From: Acanthaster planci
Lineage: Eukaryota > Echinodermata > Asteroidea > Valvatida > Acanthasteridae
Assembly (NCBI RefSeq): GCF_001949145.1
Contig: NW_019091410.1
Span: forward strand, 136,089-200,088
DNA length: 64,000 nt
Direction of reading: 5' to 3'
In this document: one piece after another, positions 12,601 to 22,132 of the stretch
Layout: each line of letters opens with the position of its first letter
Numbering within the stretch: position 1 is the stretch's first letter
Position numbers and translations under genes: made by a program
The notes under the pieces: model-generated
The model's input: only the letters and a program-made list of their open reading frames with translations
What the model was told of the DNA's origin: nothing
Database searches by the model: none

Positions 12601-15600
12601 AACGCATGTTAGTCGGCAATGGTTGGACTAGCCTAGATGTCAATTTGTGGCCAGCCCCACCAAGGTTGGTCACGCCGTTGGTTGCCATAGCCGTTCACAG
12701 CCGTTTTATTTGCATAGTGCAGAGAGGACCAGTTCTAAGAAGAAAGTGGCATTAAAACAGTATGCCGCGAGTAAACGATCAACGTCACTGGTCTATTCTT
12801 CTGCCCTTGCTTGGGCCACTTTTCCTCACCAGCGACCAAAATGACTTGACAACAGTTGACTAGAGTCGTTGGCACTTCAACTTCACTGCACATGTGCTAG
12901 GTGCGTCCTAAACCAACCACACGTTAACTACTGGTCCTGGATTGAACTTGCCCTGTGGAAATCCTGATTAGCAAAGACTCCCAAGTTATTTGTTTATAAA
13001 TAAGATATTTTGGAAGTTCCTCAGAGTGTGCGAGTACTCATTACTGGAGTAATGTCTGTACAGTAAACAGAGCCTTTCCTTGAGGTGAATATAGAAATTA
13101 TTTGAAGGATGTAGTGAGCTGAGCGTCGTACTTTAAATCCAAATCTAACCACTTCAGAAGACTTCCTGGTAGTGTGGTAAGGGCCACCACAAGTCCCTGC
13201 AAGTCCATCACAGGTCATTCAGTCTGAAGCCAAGTCACAGGCTATTCAGTGGTGACAAAAACATTCCTTTATTGTTGTACAACTTTGCAACTTTAATGTG
13301 AATTCTTCATGAAAGGAATACCGGCAATTCACAATGCTGTGCGGCACCAGTAAGTTGGCATGGTGAGTGCTCTTTCGCAGTGCATTGCGGGTAAATGGTC
13401 GGCAAAAGTTCTTTGCACGGGCTGTACTGTGAGCAGAGATCCTGACTTGTTATGATTTTTTTGTCTGGGTTAACCCTCCTATGCTGAAGTCTTTGGGTCT
13501 CTTTGGGTCAATTGGTGAACACCTCAAAGAAGCACAGCTGTGTCGTGTTGTGCACTGCACCAACAGTCCCTCACANNNNNNNNNNNNNNNNNNNNNNNNN
13601 NNNNNNNNNNNNNNNNNNNNNNNNNNNNNNNNNNNNNNNNNNNNNNNNNNNNNNNNNNNNNNNNNNNNNNNNNNNNNNNNNNNNNNNNNNNNNNNNNNNN
13701 NNNNNNNNNNNNNNNNNNNNNNNNNNNNNNNNNNNNNNNNNNNNNNNNNNNNNNNNNNNNNNNNNNNNNNNNNNNNNNNNNNNNNNNNNNNNNNNNNNNN
13801 NNNNNNNNNNNNNNNNNNNNNNNNNNNNNNNNNNNNNNNNNNNNNNNNNNNNNNNNNNNNNNNNNNNNNNNNNNNNNNNNNNNNNNNNNNNNNNNNNNNN
13901 NNNNNNNNNNNNNNNNNNNNNNNNNNNNNNNNNNNNNNNNNNNNNNNNNNNNNNNNNNNNNNNNNNNNNNNNNNNNNNNNNNNNNNNNNNNNNNNNNNNN
14001 NNNNNNNNNNNNNNNGCAAAGTACATCTTGACAGTATCGGTGTAGATAAAAATGGTGGTTTTCTGTTAGGCATGGAATGCTGCGATCAATCACACATTTC
14101 CTTAAATTGTCAACTTGCTCATATGCAAATTGTGGCCAGTAAGCCGGTTTAACCCCTTAGCACTGGGAAGCAGTAAGAGCCGCCGTAAAAATTGAGATCC
14201 CTCAGCCCGCTTTTCAGCTATTATTCTCGGCCCACGCTCGAGCGAACACGTTGAAAGAAGGCATACCCTGGCTTTTGTATATATGGTGATTGGCCTTTGT
14301 GTTTTGCCAAGAAATGAAAAGGCCGAATTTGCATCATAATCACCAGCTCCACAATAGTCCCCACTTTGAAAAGAGGCTACGGGAATGTGGAAGCTTGAGT
14401 AGAGCCGCATGCCACCGAACAATCAGCCTTTTCACCATGTAAATTAAAGCTTGTAGAGCACGCAGGGCCACAAACAGAGAATTTGCGGTTTGACAGGTGG
14501 CCTTTGTGGCCAAGCGAAGCTGGAATTCTTGGAGTCGGCTTTCAGAAAAAAGTCCCGGCGTCAAGGGGTTAAAAGAAAGCCTTTCCATGACAACCTCTTG
14601 GTGGTGCTCTGTATTGTGAATCACCTGTATTGTGAAGGACTTGACTACAACACTGCTTCTCGATACAGACTTGAACAGGAAATGGTTTTGGAAACAAAAA
14701 ATGGAAGATGAAAACCGTGAAAAGTACATGTATATGTATGTACATGTGTATATTTTACTACAATTACTACAATTCTTATTTTCCAATCAGAGCTCAAGTG
14801 ACGGACAGCAACCAGTGGCCTTTGACCTGAGTGGCTTGAGCCTCGGCGCAGCCAGTGGGAATGCACTGGTGGAGGGGGAACCTGGTACCACCATGGAGAA
14901 GACGATGATGGTGTCCTCCGGGCCAGGGCAGATGAGTGTAGGCCAGGCAGTCTCCATGCAGGGAGGAGGGTCTGCTGTGGGCGAGATGGAGGATGGATCC
15001 AAGGTATGATAGCATCTGGAGTGCTGTGGCCGTACGAACCCTAATCCTCCAAGGGTACTTGGCTAGAATTCCTGCCCGACACATCAGACTGCATCCTTTG
15101 TCAAATTTGCTTGCCTGTCAAGTGTAAAAAGATCCAACAGGTCAACTCCCCCCCCCCCAGGCCAAACAGCCGGGGAGTCTGTGGTCGCCAGTCGCCACAA
15201 GATCCAACAGTGGCATTGTTCAATGGGACTAGCTCCTATTGTCTGAACATGGTCAGTTTATTCGGCCACCATTGATTGCCCAGTGCATCAAAATGCGTCA
15301 GACTTTTCACCTGATGCACACTGCTGCATCTGGCAGGGTTATGGTTAAGAGCACGGGATTCCTAGTCAACGGGTAAAGCTGAGGATTACAGTGTCAGTAC
15401 ACGCAAAGGTTTTCATTGGCATGGACTAATCTCTTCTCTGCAAAATGGCGTCACCGTCTGCCAAAATTATAATAGTCACAGCACAGCGGTGCATCAAGTA
15501 GTGTCCAATCCTGTCCATTCATCAGGTTTTCTCATCCTCTCCAGTTTCGTGAATTTAGTTCCCCTGAGTCGAGAAACTTAAGCTCAATGCACTCCCATGT

Positions 15601-17172
15601 CTGCTACAAAAGCAATCGGCTGTCAAGAACAGGACTGAGGTCTGGAGTATTTGGGATTCGGTTTCAGCCGTAAACACTTGAAATGGATTATTCCTAACCC
15701 CCGTGGCCCTTTTTTGCTAGGGACCCTCCTCAGTCTTCCAAAATCTTCCAATATTTTCTAAGGAGATGTGAAGATTTATTCAACAGTGTTAAAAGATTCA
15801 CATGGAAAGGCATTGTGGGTAATTCCAGAAATTAGGGGTCCATTTTTTTGTGTGTCCCTGTCACAGCTGACATGTGATTTTGTACGTTCAGAGCACAGTT
15901 TTTAATTTCAGAGAGTGATGAATTAATGCAAATTACCTGCCAAACAAATAGCAACAGTTTGAAATCAATTCCGGTGATATTTCCATGTCAAATACAAAGC
16001 TCAGATGTAACAGGGACACAAAAATGTCCCATTTTTGGACCCCTGTTTTCTGGAATTACCCTTGTACATTTGTTCGAGCAAAATTTGCCTGTCCAAAATT
16101 GTTTCAGCAAACATTGCCTGTCCTCACATGAGACACAGCGTTCCCCCTTCAATCTCAGGAAGTTGGTATATTTTCAGGGGAAGAGGATCCAGTCTACCTA
16201 TGTCACAGTCAGTCATGGTCAGTTGGTAATTTTGCTGTGACCCCCTTCCCCCGTGAAAGTCTGGTAACACACACGTCAAACTCAGTACCCAAGGCTGTAG
16301 TATTGTGGCCACTGGGCTGCGGAGTGGCCACAATACAGTGGCCTTGAAGTGCCACTTTTGGACTCAAAATGTTGCATTTGATCATGTTACTCACGTTAAC
16401 GTGAGTGTATTTCGAAATGCATGAACTGCAGATGTACAAGCCGTGGGTAAATAAGATATGTAGTGATACATGTACTCTCAATCACAGTGAAGTTGTACTC
16501 GTCATCCTCACATCGTTATTTCAAGATAGAATAAAGATGACCATATTTTGGTCACATGATGTGATCAATGAGTAGCGTGTATTACTCACATGAGTAGTGT
16601 ACACTCAGATGAGTTTTGAAGCTTTCCATGGTGAAGATACTCGTAGCAAGTTAGCCAAAGAGGTTTGCGGTAGCACCATGCAAGTATATCTCTTTCCCGA
16701 CAACGGACAAAGCATACCATACGAAACGTTGAGTGCCCTCCGGTTCTTTTCAGAACCACACATACTCAAAAAGAGATATCCTTGCAGGGTGATACCACTA
16801 ACCTCTTTATTAGTATGCAACTGCACACATGAGTATCAAGAATAAAAAGCTGTGTTTGACAAAACACAAGATGCTGTATACAATTCTCACGATCAGAGAA
16901 GATTTATACTAAAAACTGCTTAGTTTATTCAACTGTGCCTTAGTTCTGCATAAAATACGCTGGCATGAAATGTTCCATGGATTGAAATTTTTCTCCTGTG
17001 GTAGATATCCGTCCAGTGGCAAGGCACAGCATCTGCTAAACAAGAGCACAGCGTTTTCTCCACGGAGTTCCCATCAGATGGATCCCCCAGTCAACTGGAA
17101 GGACTGACGGGCCAGTCTAGTCAACTCGCCATTTCTTCGCCAGAGGGCGACTCTGCCTCAGAAGGAAACTAA
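538..17172 (+). CDS. LMTK: LMTK/AATYK-family kinase, 3' nine exons (5' end outside window)
   Basis: Nine exons (538-671, 1678-1762, 2191-2318, 2532-2681, 4529-6273, 10385-10762, 11132-11832, 14791-15003, 17005-17172) join in one frame with GT/AG junctions, giving about 1,233 residues plus a TAA stop. The first four exons and the start of the fifth are the C-lobe of a tyrosine-kinase-like domain: DLATRN catalytic loop, GDYG in place of DFG, GPEVID in place of APE, WSFG, and CW...RPS. The GDYG form, the long acidic and Ser/Thr/Pro-rich tail, and its single huge exon are typical of lemur tyrosine kinases, which are membrane-anchored, mostly Ser/Thr-specific kinases of endosomal traffic and neurite growth. 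The signal/TM segment and ATP-binding lobe must lie upstream of base 1. Which vertebrate paralogue (LMTK1-3) it matches cannot be said; a single pre-duplication gene is likely. Confidence 0.88.
672..1677 (+). other. LMTK intron with no recognised feature
   Basis: Low-complexity unique-looking sequence with a T-rich tract at 1610-1640 leading to the exon b acceptor. No gene seen. Confidence 0.5.
1678..1762 (+). CDS. LMTK: LMTK exon b: catalytic loop and DYG motif
   Basis: The exon lies between TTGGCAG and GTAAGT. It encodes DLATRNCQVCADTSVK, then IGDYGLALEKYP, the catalytic loop and magnesium-binding loop. LMTKs characteristically read GDYG here. The residue two before the catalytic Asp, normally His of HRD, reads Tyr across the exon junction (Y-I-D-L-A-T-R-N). 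Confidence 0.87.
1851..2143. mobile_element. tRNA-like SINE pair in inverted (foldback) arrangement
   Basis: On the minus strand, 1962-1972 gives a Pol III B-box-like GGTTCGAGTCC, with an A-box-like AGCTCAACGGTTGAGTGG upstream of it at about 2005-2022. On the plus strand a second B-box-like GGGTTTGAGTCCC lies near 2087-2100. Flanking arms 1923-1945 and 2113-2135 are inverted repeats matching at 19 of 23 positions. A related copy lies at 29797-30010. Read as a tRNA-derived SINE pair or a SINE-bearing foldback element within an LMTK intron. Confidence 0.6.
2191..2318 (+). CDS. LMTK: LMTK exon c: activation segment
   Basis: The exon follows CCTGACCAG and ends at GTGAGT. It encodes DDYYITRDNSQAIPIRWLGP and then EVIDLKDDG...TKESNVW. 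This aligns with the LMTK activation segment (EDYF...PLRWIAPELID...TSNVW). It opens in phase 0 and the Trp codon is split over the donor. Confidence 0.87.
2532..2681 (+). CDS. LMTK: LMTK exon d: kinase helices F-G
   Basis: The exon reads SFGIMMLELSTGAKRPYAKL, then TDEQVLQQVV... and ends ASR plus a split Trp. It is preceded by CTGCCAG and followed by GTGAGT. The pattern matches the W-S-x-G-V-x-x-W-E-L region and alphaG of LMTKs. Confidence 0.87.
2966..3051 (-). repeat. Interspersed repeat, copy 1
   Basis: The reverse complement matches 13479-13575, sharing CACCTCAAAGAAGCACAGCT and the following GTTGTGCAC with scattered mismatches. It is an unclassified dispersed repeat. Confidence 0.7.
3145..3419. 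mobile_element. MITE-like element with CCTAGTGTGGAC termini, copy 1
   Basis: Ends are inverted: CCTAGTGTGGAC at 3145 and GTCTACACTAGG ending 3419. The internal sequence (GAAAATACTC, ATGCCTCTAAACTTCTTT, CTGTGGACATGTGTAAGTCC) is shared with 20011-20253. Similarity continues past the right end (TGTAAGGTTAGCGCA), so the true boundary may be further out. Non-coding. Confidence 0.75.
4529..6273 (+). CDS. LMTK: LMTK exon e: end of kinase domain and acidic, Ser/Thr/Pro-rich tail
   Basis: This large exon of 1,745 bases opens FEIMMYCWLEADIRPSMKEL, the subdomain XI CW...RP motif that closes the kinase fold. After about residue 45 it becomes a disordered tail rich in Pro, Ser, Thr, Asp and Glu. Two FxDxF-type clusters, FEDDF near 4760 and FDDDF near 5005, resemble AP-2 alpha-ear binding motifs. 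From 5658 a 44-45 residue unit is repeated four times. The exon ends GACACCACAG before GTAAGA. The open frame runs on into the intron to 6344, so that stop is not the gene's end. Very large tail exons are usual in LMTKs. Confidence 0.87.
5658..6190 (+). repeat. Coding tandem repeat in LMTK tail, four copies of 132-135 bp
   Basis: Copies begin at 5658, 5790, 5925 and 6060, so the period is 132, 135 and 135 bp, always in frame. Each encodes a 44-45 residue unit with a conserved core PSTDP..(A/T)SL(T/P)DHSPTEF and a more variable linker ending in a phenylalanine-centred phrase. The S-P dipeptide in DHSPTEF is a minimal proline-directed kinase site in every copy. Linkers have diverged more than cores, which suggests selection on the core. 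Confidence 0.85.
7135..7295 (+). repeat. (CAAA)n simple repeat with CCCCAACA interruptions
   Basis: Runs of CAAA punctuated by CACCCCAA units. The period-4 array makes long open frames in several frames on both strands, which are artefacts. Confidence 0.97.
7395..7705. repeat. AT-rich foldback repeat with ATTCAAATATTCAA termini
   Basis: The left end has TTGGTTATTCAAATATTCAA and the right end has TGAATATTTGAATATTCTG, an imperfect inverted pair. Similar ends occur at 47145-47612. A degenerate MITE is likely; boundaries are approximate. Confidence 0.45.
10385..10762 (+). CDS. LMTK: LMTK exon f: disordered tail
   Basis: The exon follows GTGCAACAG and precedes GTTTGT. It supplies 125 codons plus split bases, in phase with the preceding G and the next GT. 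The peptide starts with SSSATPLQVASEPSAL and includes a run of serines followed by TRVVKTTRTVRQVKVVGG. No domain is recognised. Frame continuity with both neighbours is the main evidence that it is coding. Confidence 0.78.
11132..11832 (+). CDS. LMTK: LMTK exon g: serine-rich tail
   Basis: The exon lies between TTTTCCTAG and GTACGT, with 233 codons. It is strongly Ser/Thr/Gln-rich, with repeated R-Q-M-S-G-E and V-S-R-Q phrases. Many serine codons are mixed AGC/TCC/TCG, which argues against a simple DNA repeat. No recognisable domain; predicted disordered. Frame and phase match exons f and h. Confidence 0.8.
13479..13575 (+). repeat. Interspersed repeat, copy 2, truncated by assembly gap
   Basis: Matches the reverse complement of 2966-3051 and runs directly into the N run, so repetitive sequence probably caused the gap. 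Confidence 0.68.
13576..14015. other. Assembly gap (440 N)
   Basis: Unresolved bases. Open frames crossing it are meaningless. Confidence 0.99.
14153..14568. mobile_element. piggyBac-like MITE, copy 1 (TTAA target-site duplication)
   Basis: TTAA at 14149-14152 and again at 14569-14572 brackets a 416-bp element. Its ends are CCCCTTAG...GTCAAGGGG. An inverted full-length copy lies at 26170-26584. TTAA duplication with CCC-starting ends is the hallmark of piggyBac-type elements. It has no coding capacity, so it is non-autonomous. Confidence 0.85.
14791..15003 (+). CDS. LMTK: LMTK exon h: tail
   Basis: The exon follows TTCCAATCAG and ends at AAG before GTATGA: 71 codons, phase 0 at both ends. 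It encodes SSSDGQQPVAFDLSGLSLGA and then a Gly/Ser/Met-rich stretch. It follows the assembly gap and a piggyBac-like MITE in the same intron. Confidence 0.78.
15817..16061. mobile_element. GGGT-family MITE, copy B (TSD TTGT)
   Basis: TTGT at 15813-15816 and 16062-16065 flanks a 245-bp element. Termini are GGGTAATTCCAGAAATTAGG and, inverted at the right, CTGTTTTCTGGAATTACCC. The internal AGCTGACATGTGATTTTGTA and GAGAGTGATGAATTAATGC are shared with copy C at 59221-59472. Confidence 0.88.
16300..16336. other. Perfect 14-bp hairpin
   Basis: GTATTGTGGCCACT (16300-16313) and AGTGGCCACAATAC (16323-16336) are exact inverted repeats around a 9-nt loop, in the last LMTK intron. Confidence 0.9.
17005..17172 (+). 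CDS. LMTK: LMTK terminal exon and stop
   Basis: The exon follows GTGGTAG: 56 codons, phase 0, ending GDSASEGN and TAA at 17170-17172. The last 52 coding bases and the stop belong to a 100-bp tandem duplication whose second copy is in the 3' UTR. The acceptor lacks a strong pyrimidine tract, so the exon start is less certain than its frame. Confidence 0.72.
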   Translation: MSVQWQGTASAKQEHSVFSTEFPSDGSPSQLEGLTGQSSQLAISSPEGDSASEGN

Positions 17173-17316
17173 GGTGACCCTTTTTTTTTTCAAGACACGG
17201 ATGGGCCTTAACCATGAAGGTCAACTCGCCATTTCTTCGCCAGAGGGCGACGCTGCCTCAGAAGGAAACTAAGATGACCTTTTTTTTAAGACACGGATGG
17301 GCCTTAACCATGAAGG
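17121..17316 (+). repeat. 100-bp tandem duplication spanning the LMTK stop codon
   Basis: Bases 17121-17220 and 17221-17316 are near-identical. They share TCAACTCGCCATTTCTTCGC, the GDxASEGN-TAA coding tail, a T-tract and ACACGGATGGGCCTTAACC. The second copy differs at a coding base (GACGCT for GACTCT), after the stop (AAGATG for AAGGTG) and in the T-tract length. Confidence 0.93.
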
Positions 17317-17811
17317 TTTTTAGAGAGGGATTTTTAAAGGCTTTTATCAATGTTAAGCACCTCGCTAAAGCAAACTGACGTTTGTGCTTGAAGCAGAAGG
17401 TACGCTCATGAAACTTAACCACTTTGCTGATACTTTGCTGAAAATGAACAGTTGTACTTAAGTCCAAAAAGTCGGATCAAAAGTCACATCACAAAAATAA
17501 TGAGGTGAACATTGATGTCTATGTCAGTGTTCACTTGAATAGCCTGTGACTTGGGATAAGATGACCCGTGACAGACTTGTGACCACAACAGCATAATCTC
17601 TGACTTTTAAGCCTTTTGAGTCCTGAAGAATGCAACGGCCGGATCTGAGGGTCCTTTGTTCCCCAGTCTAACAAACCTACAGGAATTGCTCACTGTTGGA
17701 TGCCAATGGATAATCTTAAATCTTTCAGAGAACTGGCCTAATTATTGTAGTATTTGATGGATGTAGGGCTTTACTGTGGCTATTTTACAGAGGGTTGAGC
17801 ACAGGTGGCAG

Positions 17812-17990
17812 AAAGGGGGAGGGGCCAGTGGCCCCCCACTTTTTGAACAGGTGGAGGACACACACACACACACTTTTTGCAGGTCCTATAATGGGGTGGG
17901 GCTTAATGCATCAATCTTTTAATGGCAGGTGCCTGAAGGTCTCACAACGGCCCCTCCCCTCCCACTTTGAAAATCATTCTGCTGCCGTTG
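17812..17990 (+). repeat. Dispersed repeat with GGTCCTATAATGGGG core, copy 1
   Basis: Shares GGTCCTATMATGGGG, TCAATCTTTTAATGGC and CCCACTTTGAAAATCATTC with 26866-27005. It contains a short CA run. Unclassified. Confidence 0.65.
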
Positions 17991-19326
17991 TTCAGCATCA
18001 CCCTGGTTTCAGTCTCAAAGAATCTGTCGTTGACTAACCTCCAACATCATCTGATTTTGCACAAAGTCAAGAGGGACAAAGTGCCTCGGAAGTTCAGGTT
18101 AATGCAGAAACTTTATTCACGCCTATCATAAATAGTTTTCACTGCAGAAAAAATCAGCATTTTGTGGTGACTATGTTTCTTGCTGTTACTGCAGTGCTAA
18201 ATATTCATGTTCAGCTTATGCAAGTCTCTTTTGTAATGCAGCTTGTGCCTTCATTTTGGTGTTTACATTTAAATATCGATAATAATTGAAAAATTTTCCT
18301 GTTCTGCATTGCAAGTCGTACCCTGCCTTTTGGGGGGGAGGAAAGTTTTGTGAAAGCTTCTAGAGGTATTTTTGTATTCAATTTACATGTATCTATGGAA
18401 ATGAGTGTGAAATTTCAAACAATGGAGAACTTTTTTAAGAGATTGGAGTGACATTGTACATACGGTTTGTGTGGGAATGTCAATTTTAGCAAGTTAACTT
18501 CTTAATGTAATAATTTTTTCATATCAATATCTGCAAAATGAATTTATAAAACTTGCATCCAGTAAAAAAGGCCCTATATGGTAGCAATTGTATCTTCTAT
18601 ATTTTTATAACCTATCAATTACCGGTAGGTAACTATATCCTTGCACACAGAAAGTGCTGTTTCAGAAAATGGTTTTAATTCCATTTTAAGGTGCGTCACA
18701 ACTTTGTAACAAAATGGATGAAACGCATTTGTCTTTTGTACCTGTGTACTACACAGGTACAACGGAAAAATAGTGTGTCTGTAAACATTTTTGACAACTG
18801 TGTCGTAATATCTTGGGAAAGACGTCAGAGATGTTAATTTTGAAATGCAATATGGGCAATTCCCAACACAGTGCGCCACCAAGAGGTTTGTTGTGGAGAG
18901 GCCATTTTTTGCTGTGCATCGTGGGAAAATGGTCAACCAATTATATCACTGGCTGCGCACAGGGAACGGGAAGTATTCCCAATGATTGTTTTTCCCTGGA
19001 AGATTTGTAAATGTATTTGAAGTTACAATATTCATTACTCCTTGCTTCTTTCTATTGCATGGAATATCTCGCTCTATCAAAATAGTTTCCCCAAGTTGTC
19101 TACTGACATTAAATTAAATGGAAATTGTGGCAAGGCAGCCATGCTTTTTCAACCGTAAACTTGACAGATGGCCTCGTCCATGGGCAGCCTCTTGGTGGCG
19201 CACTGTATTGTCAATCGCTTTTCCAGCAGCCATGATCGATCTGATCAAGGGCAGTTCATGGTCAGTGCAAAAGCAAATTTGTGAAAATTGTGTCCATTTT
19301 TATTTGCTCTGAACATTTGCAGCAAT

Positions 19327-19619
19327 TTGGGCCAAAGATCGTATAGCGCCGAAGGCGCAAGATGGATAACTCTGCCCAAAAGGTGTAATTATCATGGGCG
19401 CCATTTGAGCAAGCGATACGCCTGCGTGGCTTACGGTAATGCTTATGCGCAGGCGCACATGCCTGCCGCAGTGCCTGCGCCTGTGCATTAATGTGCATGG
19501 CGCGGGCGTATCGCTTGCTCAAATGGTGCCTATGCGATTACAACATTTTACGTGTATTCACGGTGAAGTTCTCCATCTTGCGCCACTATGCGGCACTATA
19601 CGATCTTTTGATTTGGACC
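19327..19619. mobile_element. Large nested palindrome (foldback element)
   Basis: Inner arms 19397-19422 and 19505-19530 match at 25 of 26 bases (CCATTTGAGCAAGCGATACG). Outer arms pair AAAGATCGTATAGCGCC / GCGCAAGATGGA on the left with TCCATCTTGCGCC / GGCACTATACGATCTTTTGA on the right. The centre holds a further GC-rich hairpin (GCGCAGGCGCACATGCCTGC). This looks like a foldback transposon. Target duplications were not identified. Confidence 0.8.
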
Positions 19620-19731
19620 CACTAGCGAATTTCAGTTCTGTAGACCTAAAGCATACAATAACGTCACACTTTGATTACATGTGCGCTTTCCTGTGGGGGC
19701 GCTGTGGTTCATATTCCACCTACACGTAATT

Positions 19732-19959
19732 GGGTCATTCTATTAATTTAGAGTCCACCGTATTTTCCATCAGTGTTACATTTGACATGTGATGTATCAC
19801 TGAAATTGATTTTCAGACTATTTCTATTTGTTTGGCAGGTAATTTGCAGTACTCATTCAATCTTGGAAATTAAAGAACGAGTTCTAAACATTAAAAAATC
19901 ATACACAAAATGTAACCGGGACGGGGAAAAAATTGCACCCCAAATTTATAGAATGACCC
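19732..19959. mobile_element. GGGT-family MITE, copy A
   Basis: A 228-bp element with GGGTCATTCTATTAATTTAG at the left and AAATTTATAGAATGACCC at the right. Flanks are AATT and AACT, one mismatch from a 4-bp duplication. It shares the internal TTTGGCAGGTAATTTGC motif, which appears inverted in copies B and C as GCAAATTACCTGCCAAAC. Confidence 0.85.
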
Positions 19960-20010
19960 AACTGCCGTAGGAGAGCGCACATGTAAACTCACTCACACTT
20001 ACCTTGCATG

Positions 20011-20253
20011 CCTAGTGTGGACATACCTTTCTTTTCGTGCAGTTAAGAAAACTCAGTGAAAATACTCGTTTTTCTTGAACTGGGAACAAGGTTTCCTTGA
20101 CTATTCTTCTTCCGACAGATGACCCGAACCCCGAAATGCCTCTAAACTTCTTTGTTAGAGAAGAGGAAATGTCCTGTGGACATGTGTAAGTCCACAAAAC
20201 GTCTTCTTTTCCTGCATTGTGTGGACATCTTTTGTTCACAAGTCCACACTAGG
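20011..20253. mobile_element. MITE-like element with CCTAGTGTGGAC termini, copy 2
   Basis: Same family as 3145-3419 and in the same orientation, with CCTAGTGTGGAC at the left and GTCCACACTAGG at the right. It is shorter by about 30 bp because the stretch after GAACTGGGAACA is missing. Confidence 0.75.
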
Positions 20254-20375
20254 TATGTAAGGTTAGCGCAGCGTGACATCATTGTATTTCTTGTCTATTG
20301 TATTGACACCAAATTTGCTTTGCTTTTACAAATGAGTGAAGCTTGAAGCAGTTGAAATTGAAACAATCTTTAAAG

Positions 20376-20545
20376 GATGGTGAGTTTCTTGAGGACATTT
20401 TGATGGGTATAACTCACTTGAAGCAAACTGTACTCGAGGATGGTGAGTTTCTTGAGGACATTTTGATGGGTATAACTCACTTGAAGCAAACTGTACTCGA
20501 GGATGGTGAGTTTCTTGAGGACATTTCGATGGGTATAATTCACTT
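20376..20545 (+). repeat. 63-bp tandem repeat, about 2.7 copies
   Basis: Units start at 20376, 20439 and 20502. Each contains GATGGTGAGTTTCTTGAGGA and GATGGGTATAACTCACTTGA. GGTGAGTT and AACTCACT form short inverted arms inside each unit. Because 63 is a multiple of three, open frames cross it on both strands. Confidence 0.93.
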
Positions 20546-22132
20546 TTTTTTTTAAACACTACTCACAAGAGCAAGATACATGTAGGTCACACACCAGCTA
20601 TTGGTGATGCACTTATAGTACTGTTCCAAAATACTTCAGTACCACTGCACATTGTATTCCAAAAAAATTTTTATACCAATCATATCAAAAGCAGCTTTTG
20701 CCAGAACTGTATTTTTTATGTGAATAATTGTATTCAGAGATTATACACCAAGCATTAAGTGTCGTGTTTTCAATCAGTTGTACATGTTGATGACTTTAAG
20801 TAGCTCTCATCTGCCTTGGGAGAAAAAGCATATTATGTAGAGGCACTGTCGTATTTTGGTTTCCTCAAAAATATTTTCATAAAATTACGTTTGGAAGATT
20901 TGTCATTTAAGGAATGATTCAGATGTTTTGATACTGCAAAACGGCATAAGGTAAAACAGAACTCACTGAAATTTCATGGTTAATGACTTGTGGAAGGAGT
21001 CAGTTTTCAAAGAAGCTCATTCTCTCAGACTGTCAAATTTCAACAGCCATAATCTTCCCTGATCCTACAAAATCCACCAGGAGGTTTTAAAGAATTTTGT
21101 AGGATTACATGTACATGTATTCTGCATGGGCTTGATGCCCGTAGAAAGCTAACCGTGCGTACCTGCTCCATATGCCCCAGGTTTCCTGCATAAGGGAGAT
21201 CATGGCGAATTTACTGAGATTCAGAGGCAAAAAGCTAGTAAGAAAGAATAAATGTTTTCTGTGTGAAAACTCAAACTAAACTCAAGAAGGCCATGCAGGA
21301 AAGTACTTGAAAACTTTTTAGTATAGATATTTTTGTATGATTGAATCGAAAATGATTGGTGTCCCAGCTTACATTCCAGCTAGTTTTGTAAAATCAAATT
21401 TAAATTTTGTGGAATTTTTAATATCTTTAACCTGTTTCTTTGGTCAAGTTTTTTGTTTGGTTAACCATTTCCGAGCTCTTTTTCAGGCACATGTATGCAG
21501 ATGTTCGTCAAACTTGGTTCATTTTAAAGTAGGCAAAGTATTCTAATGTGATTTGCGAGACATTTGAGCTTTGTGCTTAATATTTGGAATGCCATGGGCA
21601 GATCCAGGAAAGGGGAATCTAGTTAAGACCTTGTGCATCTCCTGAAATTTCTCATTCTCACTTGACACCCTGTTCACCTGCTTTAGAGAGCCAGTAGAAG
21701 CCAGGTTTACCTGTGCTTCGAAATGACAGCTTGTTTCACCATTAAACATGTTAAAGATACCGGGGGCAGTTTCTGCAACATCTCTGTAGTGCAGGTTTTT
21801 CACGTGTCGAGTTTGTTCAGTAATATCTTTAGGTCATTTTGATGACAAATTGGACGTAACCATTCTCGCACAGCACCCACTTTGTCAGACAGGTCAGCCC
21901 AAAATAGATACATGATGCACAGACCGACTCGCATGACCTTGATCTTCATTTGACCATTAGTCCGAGTTGAAACTGTCATAAATGAGTGTCTTTGCATGCA
22001 AGAGCCCAGTGGGGGGGGGACTGAATCCACCCACCCCCGGCTGTGAAATGGTCTGGGGGAAAAAATGGCTCTTTTAGAATTGCGCTCTGTCATTCCACAA
22101 TACCCAAATAATTATGGATCTGCCCCTGGTCT

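Larger units (their letters stand above)
11833..14790 (+). other. LMTK intron with assembly gap and TTAA element
   Basis: Contains a 440-base run of N (13576-14015), the truncated repeat before it and a TTAA-flanked MITE at 14153-14568. The 11.9-13.4 kb part shows no recognised feature. An exon hidden in the gap cannot be excluded, although exons g and h already join in phase. Confidence 0.55.
15004..17004 (+). other. LMTK last intron
   Basis: Contains a GGGT-family MITE (15817-16061) and a short hairpin (16300-16336). No further recognised feature. Confidence 0.55.

Noticed and set aside
13450-14152. Several open frames of about 150-220 aa on both strands
   Set aside because: They cross the 440-base N run; the coding is unknown X residues.
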